Assembly: GCA_036013505.1 (NCBI GenBank)
Contig: CP107851.1
Location: 9,782,001 to 9,846,000, forward strand
DNA from: Streptomyces sp. NBC_00510
Lineage (GTDB): Bacteria; Actinomycetota; Actinomycetes; Streptomycetales; Streptomycetaceae
Direction of reading: 5' to 3'
Length of the DNA stretch: 64,000 bases
The notes under the pieces were generated by a model. It worked only from the letters and a program-made list of their open reading frames with translations. It was not told the DNA's origin and did no database searches. Both the position numbers and the translations under genes were made by a program. This document shows, in pieces, positions 18,392 to 28,600 of this stretch. Each line of letters begins with the position of its first letter. Position 1 is the first letter of the stretch.

Positions 18392-18536
18392 TGGGAAGGG
18401 CCCGCAGAACCCACGGTGTGCGCGATTGGCGGTCGCCTCTGTACGGACTGTGCGGGGCGAGCGACCTTTCGCTCTGGGTGACGGGGGGGCCGGACGGCCG
18501 GAAGTCGGCCCACGAGTCACCACACGGAGGTCACCG

Positions 18537-18902
18537 ATGGTCCCCCAGCCTCACAAGGGACGGCCCGCCGCGGCCATGACGTTCCCCCAGATGCCGGAGA
18601 GGGTGCGGTACGACGGCGCCTACCCCACACGGGAACGCGCCGAGGAGGCCGTACGCGCGGTGCTGGCCGCACTCGGACGTCAGGTGGTCGGCGACGAGCG
18701 CGTCGCCCTGGCCGGCTGCCTGCCCGTCGAGGCGGTCCGTGTCTTCACCGCCGAGATCCCCGACGTCGAGCCTCTCACCGGGAGCGGCTTCATCGACGAC
18801 CTCGCCTCTCGTACCGGCGGCACCCTCGCCACCGCGCGCTGGGACGCCTGCACGGTCCTGGCCGTCGTCTCCCCCCTGGGAGTTGTCCGGACGATCACGT
18901 GA
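18537..18902 (+). CDS. DUF2267 domain protein, short form
   Basis: A 121-residue protein starting at ATG 18537, seven bases after GGAGG. Residues about 25-115 match the DUF2267 pattern: YPTRERAEEAVRAVLAALGR, DERVALAGCLPVEAVRVF and TGGTLATARWDACTVLAVVS. Family members in actinobacteria usually continue for another helical segment after this point; here the protein ends at VVRTIT, so it is probably truncated at the C-terminus. The fold is all-helical with no known enzymatic activity. Immediate neighbours offer no functional clue. Confidence 0.7.
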   Translation: MVPQPHKGRPAAAMTFPQMPERVRYDGAYPTRERAEEAVRAVLAALGRQVVGDERVALAGCLPVEAVRVFTAEIPDVEPLTGSGFIDDLASRTGGTLATARWDACTVLAVVSPLGVVRTIT

Positions 18903-19061
18903 CGACTCGGCGTCCAGGTCGTTGATGTGGACATGGGGCGACGCCTCACCACCCTCCGGCACCACCGAAAGTGAGGCAGCGCCGTTCGTTGGACGGACCC
19001 CGACGGGTGGACGGCACATACGTCGCACGCCGCACCGCCGGGGGTAGGTCGAAGATGGAGA

Positions 19062-20375
19062 TCAGCCGCTGGTGACGACCACCAGCGAACTCGGCGTGCC
19101 GGGCAGCAAAGGGCGTATCTGTTCCGCGTCACGGGCATTGTCGAGTACCAGCAGTATCCGCCGGCCGGAGAGCAGAGTGCGATAAAGCGTTATCCGGCCC
19201 TCCAAGTCGGACGGGAGCAGCGACGAGGCGACCCCGAGGGACCGGAGTATCGATCCGGATGCCTCCATCGGAGTCATGGCCGGGCTGGAGGAATCACATC
19301 CGCGCAGATCAAGATATATGTGCCCATCGGGAAACCGATGTGCGATCCGGTGTGCCCAGACCACCGCGGGGGTGGTCCTGCCGGCTCGGGCCATGACGAC
19401 GATCACGCCGATCGCCATGGTGGCATCACCTTGTGCATCGACTGCCAACAGGGCGTCGATCAGGCCGAATTCGTTGTCACGGCCGACCACAGTCGGCAAG
19501 TCGGCGGGCGGCGGGGACGGAGCCCGGGGTGGTGACACCCCGAGGACGGTTCCGGCTGGGGGCCCGGGGACGGCGGGGCCGACTTCAGGATCAGGAAATA
19601 TGTCCGACACCAACAATTCGGGGTCAGCCCTCCGGACACGTTCATGGAGGACCTGCAGCCGGGGGCCGGGTTCCGCGCCCAGGTCCTCCGAGAGGAGATT
19701 CCACACCTCTCGGTACACCGCAAGCGCCTCTGCCTGCCGCCCGGTTTTACAGAGAGAGAACATCAGCATCTCCCTGAATCTCTCGTTCAGGGGGTGTTTG
19801 GCGACCAGATCGAAAAGCTCCGCGGTGGCCTCGCCGAACCGGCCGAGCTCGTATTCCACGTTGATGCGTCGCTCGACTGCGACGAGGCGCAGCGCCTCAA
19901 GGCGGTTGCGCTGAGACATCGCGTACGTTCCGGGAATTCCGGCCAGCGGTTCTCCGCACCACAGGTCGAGGGCATCGCGGAGATGAGCTATGGCTCTGGC
20001 GTGGTGTCCCGTTCCGACGGCCCCCTCGGCCATCGCAACCCGCTGACGGAACACACTTAGATCCAGTTGGTCCGGGGAGACCCGCAGCGCATAGCCATCA
20101 CCCGCGGAGACGATGAACGAGGTGCCCGCATCGTGGGCCGGTCCCAGACTCTTCCGCAAACGGTGTATATAGGTGCGGATTGTCTGCCCGGCCGTACGTG
20201 GAGGAGCTGTCCCCCATACCGCCTCGATCAACTCGGAGAGCGAGGCATGGCCGTTCTCCCGCAGCAGGAGCACCGCAAGGACCGCGCGTTGCTGACGGGA
20301 TCCCAGTTCGATCTCTGTCGAGCCGCGCTGGGCACGTACTGGGCCCAACACCGTGAACCAGAAGTGTTCGCTCAC
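19062..20375 (-). CDS. SARP-family regulator with truncated, degenerate NB-ARC
   Basis: 437 residues from GTG 20375 (SEHFWFTVLGPVRAQRG...); the frame is open further upstream but that part has no domain. Order: OmpR-type winged helix (residues about 5-95, RQQRAVLAVLLLRENG, RTYIHRLRKSLG), BTAD (about 100-245, LSVFRQRVAMAEGA ... EALAVYREVWNLLSEDLGAEPGP), then the start of an NB-ARC ATPase. The P-loop reads VMARAGRTT where relatives have GMAGVGKTT, so the key Gly and Lys are replaced by Arg. The protein stops shortly after the LVVVTS strand, well short of the AfsR/DnrI-like C-terminus. It may still bind DNA as a short SARP; ATP binding is doubtful. Confidence 0.85.
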   Translation of the reverse strand: MSEHFWFTVLGPVRAQRGSTEIELGSRQQRAVLAVLLLRENGHASLSELIEAVWGTAPPRTAGQTIRTYIHRLRKSLGPAHDAGTSFIVSAGDGYALRVSPDQLDLSVFRQRVAMAEGAVGTGHHARAIAHLRDALDLWCGEPLAGIPGTYAMSQRNRLEALRLVAVERRINVEYELGRFGEATAELFDLVAKHPLNERFREMLMFSLCKTGRQAEALAVYREVWNLLSEDLGAEPGPRLQVLHERVRRADPELLVSDIFPDPEVGPAVPGPPAGTVLGVSPPRAPSPPPADLPTVVGRDNEFGLIDALLAVDAQGDATMAIGVIVVMARAGRTTPAVVWAHRIAHRFPDGHIYLDLRGCDSSSPAMTPMEASGSILRSLGVASSLLPSDLEGRITLYRTLLSGRRILLVLDNARDAEQIRPLLPGTPSSLVVVTSG

Positions 20376-20831
20376 CTTGGTACTGTTCCCTCTCGATCCC
20401 AGCCTCGATTCGTCAGCGGTGGTGGCTGCGGGGCGGCGGATCCCCTGGAACAAGCGATGCGGCAGCGATGTGTGCGCGTGCCCCGTGCACAGCCCCTGCC
20501 GCACAGTCGCGTTGTGATAGGCCGGTCCGGTCTCCGCTCGGGCGCTCTTGAGGCAAGGAAGCCATCGAGGTCCGGAACCCGGCACGGGCAATCCCTTGCG
20601 GCCGACAACCGATGCCGATCACGAAACGAGTGGCCGGTGCGGGCGGCGTCGGCCATCGCGCAGCAGCGCCCAGCTTGGCCCCAGGCTGGGCCGGCGAACG
20701 CACCGGCAGCCGCGGCAGTGCGAGCGACCCATCGGTTTCCCATGTGTTCACGCCAGGTAGACGACGTGCCCGGCGTGGATGTGACGACTCGATGGTGGCG
20801 GATCGAGTCGCATCCCTCCGGCCGGCGCAGC

Positions 20832-20861
20832 GGGCCCGGGACGGTGTTCCGTCCCGGGCCC
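20832..20861 (-). terminator. 13-bp GC hairpin after protease gene
   Basis: Arms GGGCCCGGGACGG / CCGTCCCGGGCCC with loop TGTT, starting 20 bases beyond the protease stop codon on the minus strand. Confidence 0.8.
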
Positions 20862-20881
20862 ACTCGGGTGTGCGGTTCAGG

Positions 20882-23800
20882 TCACCTCAGGCCGAAGGCC
20901 CTGGTGATGGTCTGCTGCACGGCGTTCCCCCGGTCGTCGGCGGCCGTGGCGCGAACGGTGACGTGAGAGGCCTTCCTCGGGGCGTCGAGGGTGGTGCGCC
21001 AGCCGTCTCCCTTGCGCGTCACGTTGGCCTTGTGCCAGGTCTTGCCGTTGTCGTAGGAGAGCTCCAGGCCGACCTTCCCGATGGCCGAGGAGGGCGGTAT
21101 GTCCTGGCCCGGGTCGGACGTCGGCGGGTGCTCGGCGGTGACGGTCAGGGACGCGTCACGTCGCGCTCTGCCGTCGCGGTCCGTGTCGACGGCATAGTCG
21201 AGCTGGATCAGCGCCACGGCGCGGCCCTCGTACTGCGCCCCGGCGGCGGAGGTGAAGTCCCACTCCGTCCGGGTCGCCGTGGAGAACGGGTTGCCCCATG
21301 CGCCGCGGGCGGTCTCCAGCACATACCGGTACGCCTGCCGCTCGGGCCTCAGACCGGTGGCGACGGTGAAGGTACCACTGCTGGAATTGAGGAGGGTGTC
21401 CCCCTGGTAGAGCGAGGCGGTGGCCCGGGCGTCCGGGGTCAGTGCGTAACCCTCGCGACCGGTGCCGGCGTCACCCCAGCCCGGAACGTTCACGAAGAGC
21501 AAGTCGTCCTGCCGGAAGTTGAATGTGCCGGGGAAGGAGGTGTTGATCCGGGGCCGGGTGACGGGTGCGAACCACTCGTCGGAGGTGGTGGTGCCGGCCT
21601 TGTAGGTCCGCGGCGGGGCCAGGATCCTGATCTCGCCGAGCACCGTCGCGGCCTGCGCCCACCGGACGCCGGATCCGGTGGAGACCCAGTCGGTGCGGGT
21701 TCCCTGCGCCGGGCGCGGGAGTTCGGTGTCGACGCGGAGGCTTGGCGCGTCGGGCCAGACGGCGTAGCGGGTCTCGCGGGCATCGGCCTGCCGGTAGTTC
21801 TTGAACGCGACGTCGATCCTGGCCAGGTCCTTGGCTGCGGGCCGGTAGACCGTGTCCGCCGGCACCGCGCCCTCCCAGGCGTCGGCCAGGTCGTACAGGT
21901 ACTCGGTGGTGGGGTTGGAGAACACCTTCAGCTCCGTGCCGCCGGGGGCGGAAGCACGGCGGATCAGGCGGTCGCCCTGGTCCTTGCCGACCGTGACGAC
22001 GGTCAGCGGCGGGGTGGCCTGGGTGCGGGGGTCCAGCCGTCCTTCGCCGTCGTTGACGACGATGAGCAGCTTGGCCCCGGCCGCTGCGGCGGCCGCCACC
22101 TGCTCGCTCGCGGTGACCGTGTCGTTGCGGACCACGACAGCGGCCTTCCCGCTGGCCCGCAGGCCCTTGTAGTCCGCCGCCGCGCCCTGCCCTGCGTAGA
22201 CCGCGTCGAGCCGGCTCGTGCCCTTGTGCAGCGGGGTGGCGCCGCGTCGTACGAGGATGTCGTCGACGGCCTCCTGCCGGGAGGCGAGCTTCAGCGGGGG
22301 CTGCTCGTTGCGCCAGCGGGTCCGCATGGTCAATTCGCCCTCGGCGACCTTCTCGCCGGTGGGCAGCGCCCAGACGCTGTCGTACGTGGGCCACTGGTAG
22401 AAGGACAGCTTGTGGGTGCCGGAGGCCTCGAGCGTGCGGTTGTAGTCGACCCGCATGTAGGTGGTGACGGACTCCTTCGGGGTGACCGCGGTGACCCGGC
22501 GGGTCTTGGAGGCGTCAAAAGTGAGCGTCGCGTCCTCGTCGAGACGGAACTCCGGATCGGCGACCAGGGCCAGGCCGCGCGAGTGCGGACCATGGGCGCC
22601 CTCCACCGGGATGGCCGCGACGACCGACCAGGGCCCGGAGTACATGGTCACGGTCACGGATCCGGCGACGAATCCCGCCATGGTGATCCCGGGTCGGTTG
22701 CCCTGCTGAAGCACGACCCAGTAGTCGCCGGTGACGGGCTTGCCGGAGCGGTCCTTGGCCGCGATCGTGAGGTCGTGCAGCTCGTACGTGGTGACGAGAC
22801 CGAAGGCCGTGGCGAGCTTGACCAAGCCGCCGTCGGCGGCCTCGATCCGGGCGTTGTAGAGCATGGCCTCCTCGCCGCGGTCCGGGTGCGCGGTGACGGT
22901 GACCGCGGCGGTGCCGTGTGCGGGCACCGTCACCCGCGGAGCAGACAGCGTGAACAGGCCGGAGGGGGCCGTGCCGGCCTCGACCGCGAGGTCGAGGGTG
23001 ACCGGAGTGTCGCCGTCGTTGGTGTACGTCACCTTGCGGTCGACGTTCACCCCCGGCGTCGGCGGCCACTCCTGCACGGCGTCGACCACTCCGGTGGCGT
23101 ACACGTCGGCCTTGGCGGCCGCCGCGGCGTCCAAGCGGCCGTTGCCCGCGTCGTAGGCGGAGTAGTCGGGCGTGGCCTTGGTGGTGCTGACCAGGACGTC
23201 CTTGATCTGCTGCCCCGTCCAGCCCGGGTGCGCGGCCGCGACGAGGGCGGCGGCGCCCGCGACGTGCGGGGTGGCCATGGACGTGCCGCTCATGGTGGTG
23301 TATGAGCCCTCACCCGACGCGTGCTGCGACCGGGCGGCCAGCACGCCGACGCCGGGAGCCGTGATCTCCGGCTTGAGCGCGCCGTCCCCGACGCGGGGTC
23401 CGCGGCTGGAGAACGAGGCCAGCCGGTCGGCGGAGTCGACCGCGCCGACGGCCAGCGCCGCGTCCGCGACGGCGGGTGAACTGACCGCTCCTCGCGGGCC
23501 GGTGTTGCCCGCGGCGATCGCGAACAGTGCCCCGGTCTCGGCGCTGAGCGTGTTGACCGCCTCGCTCATCGGGTCGGTGCCGTCGGTCGGCTCGCCGCCC
23601 AGGCTCATGCTGACGACCTTGGCGTGCTGGTCCCGTACGGCCCACTCCATGCCGGCCAGGATCCAGGAGGTCTGGCCCGCCCCGGAGTTGCCGAGGACCT
23701 TGCCCACGTGCAGGCGGGCTCCGGGGGCGACGCCCTTCTCCTTGCCGTCGGACGCGGCGCCGGTGCCGGCGATGGTCGAAGCGACGTGGGTGCCGTGCCC

Positions 23801-24676
23801 GTGGTGGTCAACGACGCTCTCGTCGGGGACGAAGCTCTCGGCGGCCGCGACCTGGCCGACCAGGTCGGGATGGCCGGCGTCGACGCCGGTGTCCAGCACC
23901 GCTACGTCCACGCCCTGGCCCGTGTCACCGCTCTCCCAGGCCTCGGGCGCGCCGATCTGCGCGACGGAGTCGGCCAGATCGGCCTTCACCTTGCCGTCCA
24001 GCCAGACACGCTGGATACCGCCGGCGAGCAGCGGGGCCGGGGCGCGCTTGGAGGTCACCGCACCACCCAGCGTGCTGCTGCGCGCGAGGGCGGAGGTGTT
24101 CACGTTCTTGGTGAGCGCGTCCCAGAACTTCCCGGCTTCGTCGCGCTTCTGCGCGACCGCGGCCCCCTGCAGGCTGGTCAGCGTCCGCAGGCGCACGGCG
24201 CCTTGGGGCAGCGAGGCGGCGCTGCGCGCGCGGGCCGCGTCGGCGTAGCGGACGATCAGCGGCAGATGGTCGCTACGCGTGTCGTCGTAGCCGTCGGCGA
24301 GCAGCCGCGTGACATTGAACAGGTCCTCGTCGAGGATTCCCGCCGAGACGTAGGGCAGCACCTCCTGCGGGTACACGAAGGTCTCGTCGTCGTGTGTGAC
24401 GGAGTACGCCGACACCGGCCGGCCCTCGGGGTCCTCCAGCGACGTGACCGCGGACTGGCCGGCGCCCGTGACGGTCACCTTGTCGCCGTTGATCAACGTG
24501 ATGGTCCGGGGATCGCCGGCGTCCTTGCGGATCGCCACACCCGCCGGGAGCGCGGTGTCCGCCGTATGGGCACCGGTCTGAGTGGCGGAGGCTGTGACCG
24601 CGCCGAGCGACGGCAGCAGCGCCAAGGCGATGCCGAGCGCCGTCAGCCTTCGGCCGCGTACAGGTGAAGCAGGCAA
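20882..24676 (-). CDS. Secreted subtilisin-like serine peptidase (S8), large
   Basis: About 1264 residues from TTG 24676, chosen because GGGAG precedes it and a signal peptide follows at once (RLTALGIALALLPSLGAV...). An upstream TTG at 24727 would add 17 residues. After a propeptide of about 230 residues the S8 catalytic domain carries Asp (VAVLDTGVD), His (HHGHGTHVAS) and Ser (SGTSMATPHVAG), at about residues 262, 294 and 466 of this start, plus the oxyanion Asn in AAGNTG. A long C-terminal region of about 700 residues with beta-rich segments and a PA-like insertion follows. It is secreted and probably degrades proteins in the medium. The second S8 gene lies divergently about 980 bases away. 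Confidence 0.92.
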   Translation of the reverse strand: MPASPVRGRRLTALGIALALLPSLGAVTASATQTGAHTADTALPAGVAIRKDAGDPRTITLINGDKVTVTGAGQSAVTSLEDPEGRPVSAYSVTHDDETFVYPQEVLPYVSAGILDEDLFNVTRLLADGYDDTRSDHLPLIVRYADAARARSAASLPQGAVRLRTLTSLQGAAVAQKRDEAGKFWDALTKNVNTSALARSSTLGGAVTSKRAPAPLLAGGIQRVWLDGKVKADLADSVAQIGAPEAWESGDTGQGVDVAVLDTGVDAGHPDLVGQVAAAESFVPDESVVDHHGHGTHVASTIAGTGAASDGKEKGVAPGARLHVGKVLGNSGAGQTSWILAGMEWAVRDQHAKVVSMSLGGEPTDGTDPMSEAVNTLSAETGALFAIAAGNTGPRGAVSSPAVADAALAVGAVDSADRLASFSSRGPRVGDGALKPEITAPGVGVLAARSQHASGEGSYTTMSGTSMATPHVAGAAALVAAAHPGWTGQQIKDVLVSTTKATPDYSAYDAGNGRLDAAAAAKADVYATGVVDAVQEWPPTPGVNVDRKVTYTNDGDTPVTLDLAVEAGTAPSGLFTLSAPRVTVPAHGTAAVTVTAHPDRGEEAMLYNARIEAADGGLVKLATAFGLVTTYELHDLTIAAKDRSGKPVTGDYWVVLQQGNRPGITMAGFVAGSVTVTMYSGPWSVVAAIPVEGAHGPHSRGLALVADPEFRLDEDATLTFDASKTRRVTAVTPKESVTTYMRVDYNRTLEASGTHKLSFYQWPTYDSVWALPTGEKVAEGELTMRTRWRNEQPPLKLASRQEAVDDILVRRGATPLHKGTSRLDAVYAGQGAAADYKGLRASGKAAVVVRNDTVTASEQVAAAAAAGAKLLIVVNDGEGRLDPRTQATPPLTVVTVGKDQGDRLIRRASAPGGTELKVFSNPTTEYLYDLADAWEGAVPADTVYRPAAKDLARIDVAFKNYRQADARETRYAVWPDAPSLRVDTELPRPAQGTRTDWVSTGSGVRWAQAATVLGEIRILAPPRTYKAGTTTSDEWFAPVTRPRINTSFPGTFNFRQDDLLFVNVPGWGDAGTGREGYALTPDARATASLYQGDTLLNSSSGTFTVATGLRPERQAYRYVLETARGAWGNPFSTATRTEWDFTSAAGAQYEGRAVALIQLDYAVDTDRDGRARRDASLTVTAEHPPTSDPGQDIPPSSAIGKVGLELSYDNGKTWHKANVTRKGDGWRTTLDAPRKASHVTVRATAADDRGNAVQQTITRAFGLR

Positions 24677-25656
24677 AGGAGCTCCCAACCGAACTGAAAA
24701 TGAACCAGCGGATATGCGAAATACCAAAGACGAATGAATCCGCTTCCGGCCGGTCGTGTCGAGATCACCGGCATGTCACTTTGACGCCATGTCACCTTTG
24801 CGCCGATGCCTGCATGTGACCAAAAGGGTCATCTGCGCTGCCCGACCGGCCTCCCGCAAGTTCCCGAATGGCCGTACCCGGATAGCCACAGCACGTCCAA
24901 CAGGACGTTGGAATTCCGGCCGATCGGGGCGCCGGCCGCTGGACGGGAGGAAGAGGAAGCCGAGGATCTCGTTGAACGAGGATCCGCAGAGCGGCGGTAC
25001 AGCGGGCTCGGGGTGACGGGCACCGGGGGGCGGCGAAAGCCCACATGCAGCCGGCGGCGGCCGGGCGCCGGTTCTTGACCGTACCGGCCACCACGGCATG
25101 GCAGCCGCCTGATCCGCGGGCCACCGGGGCCGCGCCGGCGCAGGCCTTCACCGCCCTGGCCTCGGCACATCGTGTGCGGTCGTCGCCGAACTCGGCTACG
25201 ACCCGGGCCCCGGACGCGGGCGGCCGGGATCGCTGCATGGGCCCGCCCTCGCCGCCGCCCGCGAACTGGTCCGCGGCGCGTCCAAGCTCGGCGGGTACGT
25301 CGACACCGTTCGGCGGCTTGGTCGGGCGCGAGCGCACGTTGCCCTGACGCGGTGGTCCGGACACGGCACTACTGGGACGCGCGCTCCCCGAATGACCTCT
25401 TCGAATCCGGCCGTACCGAGAGAGGCGGGCGGGGAAATTGCGGATTCCGGCCTGAAAGCGGGGACAGCGGGCAGGTTGGGGTTGAAAAGTTCGCTAATGC
25501 GGTGGATAACCAACCGGTTGACGACCAGTTTATCATTCGTCTATCCAAGATCAACCCGTTGACACCCTCTCGGGACTGGTGCTTCGCTGTGCGGCGCACC
25601 CCAAGTCCACCGTGAAATCCACGCGTCGGCGCGGGGTGAATGAGCGAGAGGAAACC
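24677..25656. other. Intergenic region between divergent proteases
   Basis: This 980-base spacer separates the two S8 genes. It contains the IS110 transposase remnant at 25023-25217 and AT-richer DNA near 25495-25560, which includes TTGACG (25518-25523) and TTGACA (25559-25564), likely part of the plus-strand protease promoter. Nothing else was recognised. Confidence 0.45.
25023..25217 (-). pseudogene. IS110-family transposase C-terminal remnant
   Basis: The minus strand reads ARVVAEFGDDRTRCAEARAV, KACAGAAPVARGSG and NRRPAAAGCMWAFAA. This is the conserved end of the Transposase_20 domain of IS110/IS116 elements (normally GDD..R, AGSAPVTRASGK, NRRLA...WAF). The N-terminal RuvC-like domain and the element ends are missing, and conserved residues are altered (Lys to Gly-Gly in the SGK position), so it is inactive. 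Confidence 0.65.
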
Positions 25657-28600
25657 GTGAAATTCACGTCCAAGAGACCTGCGCTCGGCACGGTCTTGGG
25701 AATCAGCATGCTGCTGGTCGCCGCTACCCCGTCGGCGTCCCTGGCACTCTCCGCGCCCACCGGCACGGCATCGTCGGCCGCACAGCTCTCGGCCTCGGCC
25801 TCGGCCTTCGGAACGGGTCCCGAGATCAAGGGGACTCCGGCCGGGACCGGCGCGCACCGGTGGATTCCACTGATCACCGGTGACCGCATCGCGGTGAACG
25901 CGAAGGGCGAGATCGTCGCCGCGCGTCCCGCCAAGGGCCGGGAGGACATACCCATCCGGGTGGAGACCCGCGACGGCCACACCTACGCCATGCCCGACGA
26001 CGCCCGGAGCCTCGTCCAGAGCGGCCGGGTGGACCGGCGTCTGTTCGACATCACCACACTGAGCTCGCCGGCCTACGAGCAGCGCCATGACCTGCGGCTC
26101 ATCGTGATGTACGACGCGGCCCGTCCGGCGGCCAGGACGGCGCTGCGCTCCACCGGCGGTGCCAAGGTCGAGCGCACGCTGCCGAGCGTCAACGCCGACG
26201 CCGTCGCCGCGCCCGCGAACGGCACCGCGGAACTGTGGGCGGCGGTCACCGACGGGGCGGCCGGCGCCGCGAAGCGCACCGTCGCTCCGGGTATCGCCTC
26301 GGTGTGGCTGGACAGCGTCGTGCAGGCGAGCCTGGACAAGAGCGTCCCCCAGATCGGCGGCCCGGAGGCTTGGGCGGCCGGTTTTGACGGCACTGGTACG
26401 CGTATCGCCGTTCTCGACACGGGTGTCGACACCACGCACCCCGATCTGGCCGGACAGGTCGTCGTCGAGCGGAACTTCTCCGACTCGCCGGACGCCGAGG
26501 ACCGGTTCGGTCACGGCACGCATGTCGCGTCGATCACGGCCGGCACCGGAGCCAAGTCCGGTGGCACGTACAAGGGTGTGGCGCCGGGGGCCCGCATCCT
26601 CAGCGGCAAGGTCCTCGGTGACAGTGGCAGCGGCAGCATGTCGCAGATCATCGCGGGCATGGAGTGGGCCGTCGCCGAGAAGGCGGACGTCGTCAACCTC
26701 AGCCTGGGCACCTGGGACTCACCGGAGATCGATCCGGCGGAGGAGGCCGTCAACAGGCTGTCGGCCGAGAGCGGAACCCTCTTCGTCATCGCGGCGGGCA
26801 ACACCGGCGAGCAGGGCCCCGGCACCGTCGGCTCGCCGGGCAGCGCCGACGCCGCCCTCACCGTCGGCGCGGTGGACAAGCAGGACAAGCTGGCCCCGTT
26901 CTCCAGCACCGGCCCGCGTGTCGGTGACGGCGGCATCAAGCCGGATCTGACGGCGCCCGGCGTGGCCATCGGGGCCGCGGCCGCGCACGACAGCTACCTG
27001 GCCAGTGTCGCCCCTTCCGTCGCAGACGGCTACATGGCGCTCAACGGCACCTCGATGGCCACCCCGCACGTCGCCGGCGCCGCCGCCATCCTCGCCCAGC
27101 AGCACCCGGACTGGACCGGCGACGACATCAAGGACGCGCTGGTCTCCTCGACGACGCCCGGCGGGTACACGCCCTTCGAGCAGGGCTCGGGCCGGGTCGA
27201 CCTGCGCAAGGCGATCAAGCAGACCGTCGTCGCCCGCGAGACCTCGCTCTCGTACGGACTCGCGCAGTGGCCGCACACCGACGACCAGCCGCTCGCGAAA
27301 AACCTCACGTACCGCAACTCGGGCGACTCCCCGGTCACCCTGAAGCTGACCGTGGACGCCACCGGACCTGACGGCACCCCCGCGCCCGCCGGGATGTTCA
27401 CCACCGACGGCCAGGTCACCGTCCCGGCGCACGGCGAGGCGACCGTGAAGGTCACCGCCGACACCCGCCTCGGCGGTGACACGACCGGTGCCTTCACCGG
27501 GCGGCTCACGGCGACCGGCGACGGGCAGACCGTCGGCACCGCGCTGGCCGTGGACCGCGAGTCGGAGATGTACACCGTCACGGTGAAGCCCCTGGACCGC
27601 AAGGGCGAGCCCGCGCCCGCCCCCGCCTGGGACGCCCAGCTGCAGGGCCTGTCGGGGCTCGCCAAGGGCGCCAGTGCCGTGCTGTACGGCGACACGTACT
27701 CGGTGCGTCTCCCCAAGGGCCGGTACTTCCTCAACAGCATGGTCCGCGTGGACCCGGAGGGCACCTACAGTCAGGGCGGTGACTGGTTCAACCAGCCCAA
27801 CCTCGACCTCACCCAGGACACCACGGTGACGGTGGACGCACGCACCGCCAAGGCGCTCGACATCACCGTCCCCGACCGTTCCGCCCAGCAGATATTCGGC
27901 CACTTCAGCGCGGGCATCGAGCTGCCCGACGGCTCCGACACCCTATACGGGGTCTTCACCAGCTCCCTCGCGAAGTACCGCACCGCCCACCTCGGCCCCA
28001 AGGCGCCCGCGGGCGACACACTGACCCAGCAGCTCGCGGTCAGCTTCGCCACCGGCGTCAACGGCCACGACGAGTACAGCCTGGTGTACCAGCCGACCGG
28101 TGACCGCTACCTCACCGGTTTCACCCACCACGCCAAGTCCGGGGAGTTCGCCAAGGTCCAGGTGAAGCTCGGAGCACCGGCGAAGGGCAAGTTCGGGTTC
28201 GTCACGCCGATCACCGAGGGCGGTGCCGGCCTCGGTGCCGTACACGGCCTGCCCTACACCGGCACCCTGCACCTGCTCTCGGGGACCAACGCGTGGCAGC
28301 TGGGCTTCATGCAGGTCGACGCGAACGACTCCTACGAGTCCAGCTATGACGCACTCGCGAGGACGTTCAAGCCCGGGCGCTCCTACGAGCACGTGTTCAA
28401 CGTCGGTGTCTTCGGGCCGGATCTCCCGGAGGGCGCCGGACTCATCGGGCTGCTCCGGGCGGACGAGGCGATCGACGGGCGGCTTCCGCTCTTCTCGGAC
28501 AGCGAGGGGAACTTCAGCAACAACCACTCGCCGATCGAGAGCGCGCGAACGTACCTCTACCGCAACGGCGAGCTCGTCAACATCAGCCTCAACCCGTTGG

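Noticed and set aside
20612..24667. Plus-strand open frames of 897 and 347 codons opposite the S8 protease
   Set aside because: Compositionally biased antisense frames; the minus-strand protein has the full catalytic triad and signal peptide.
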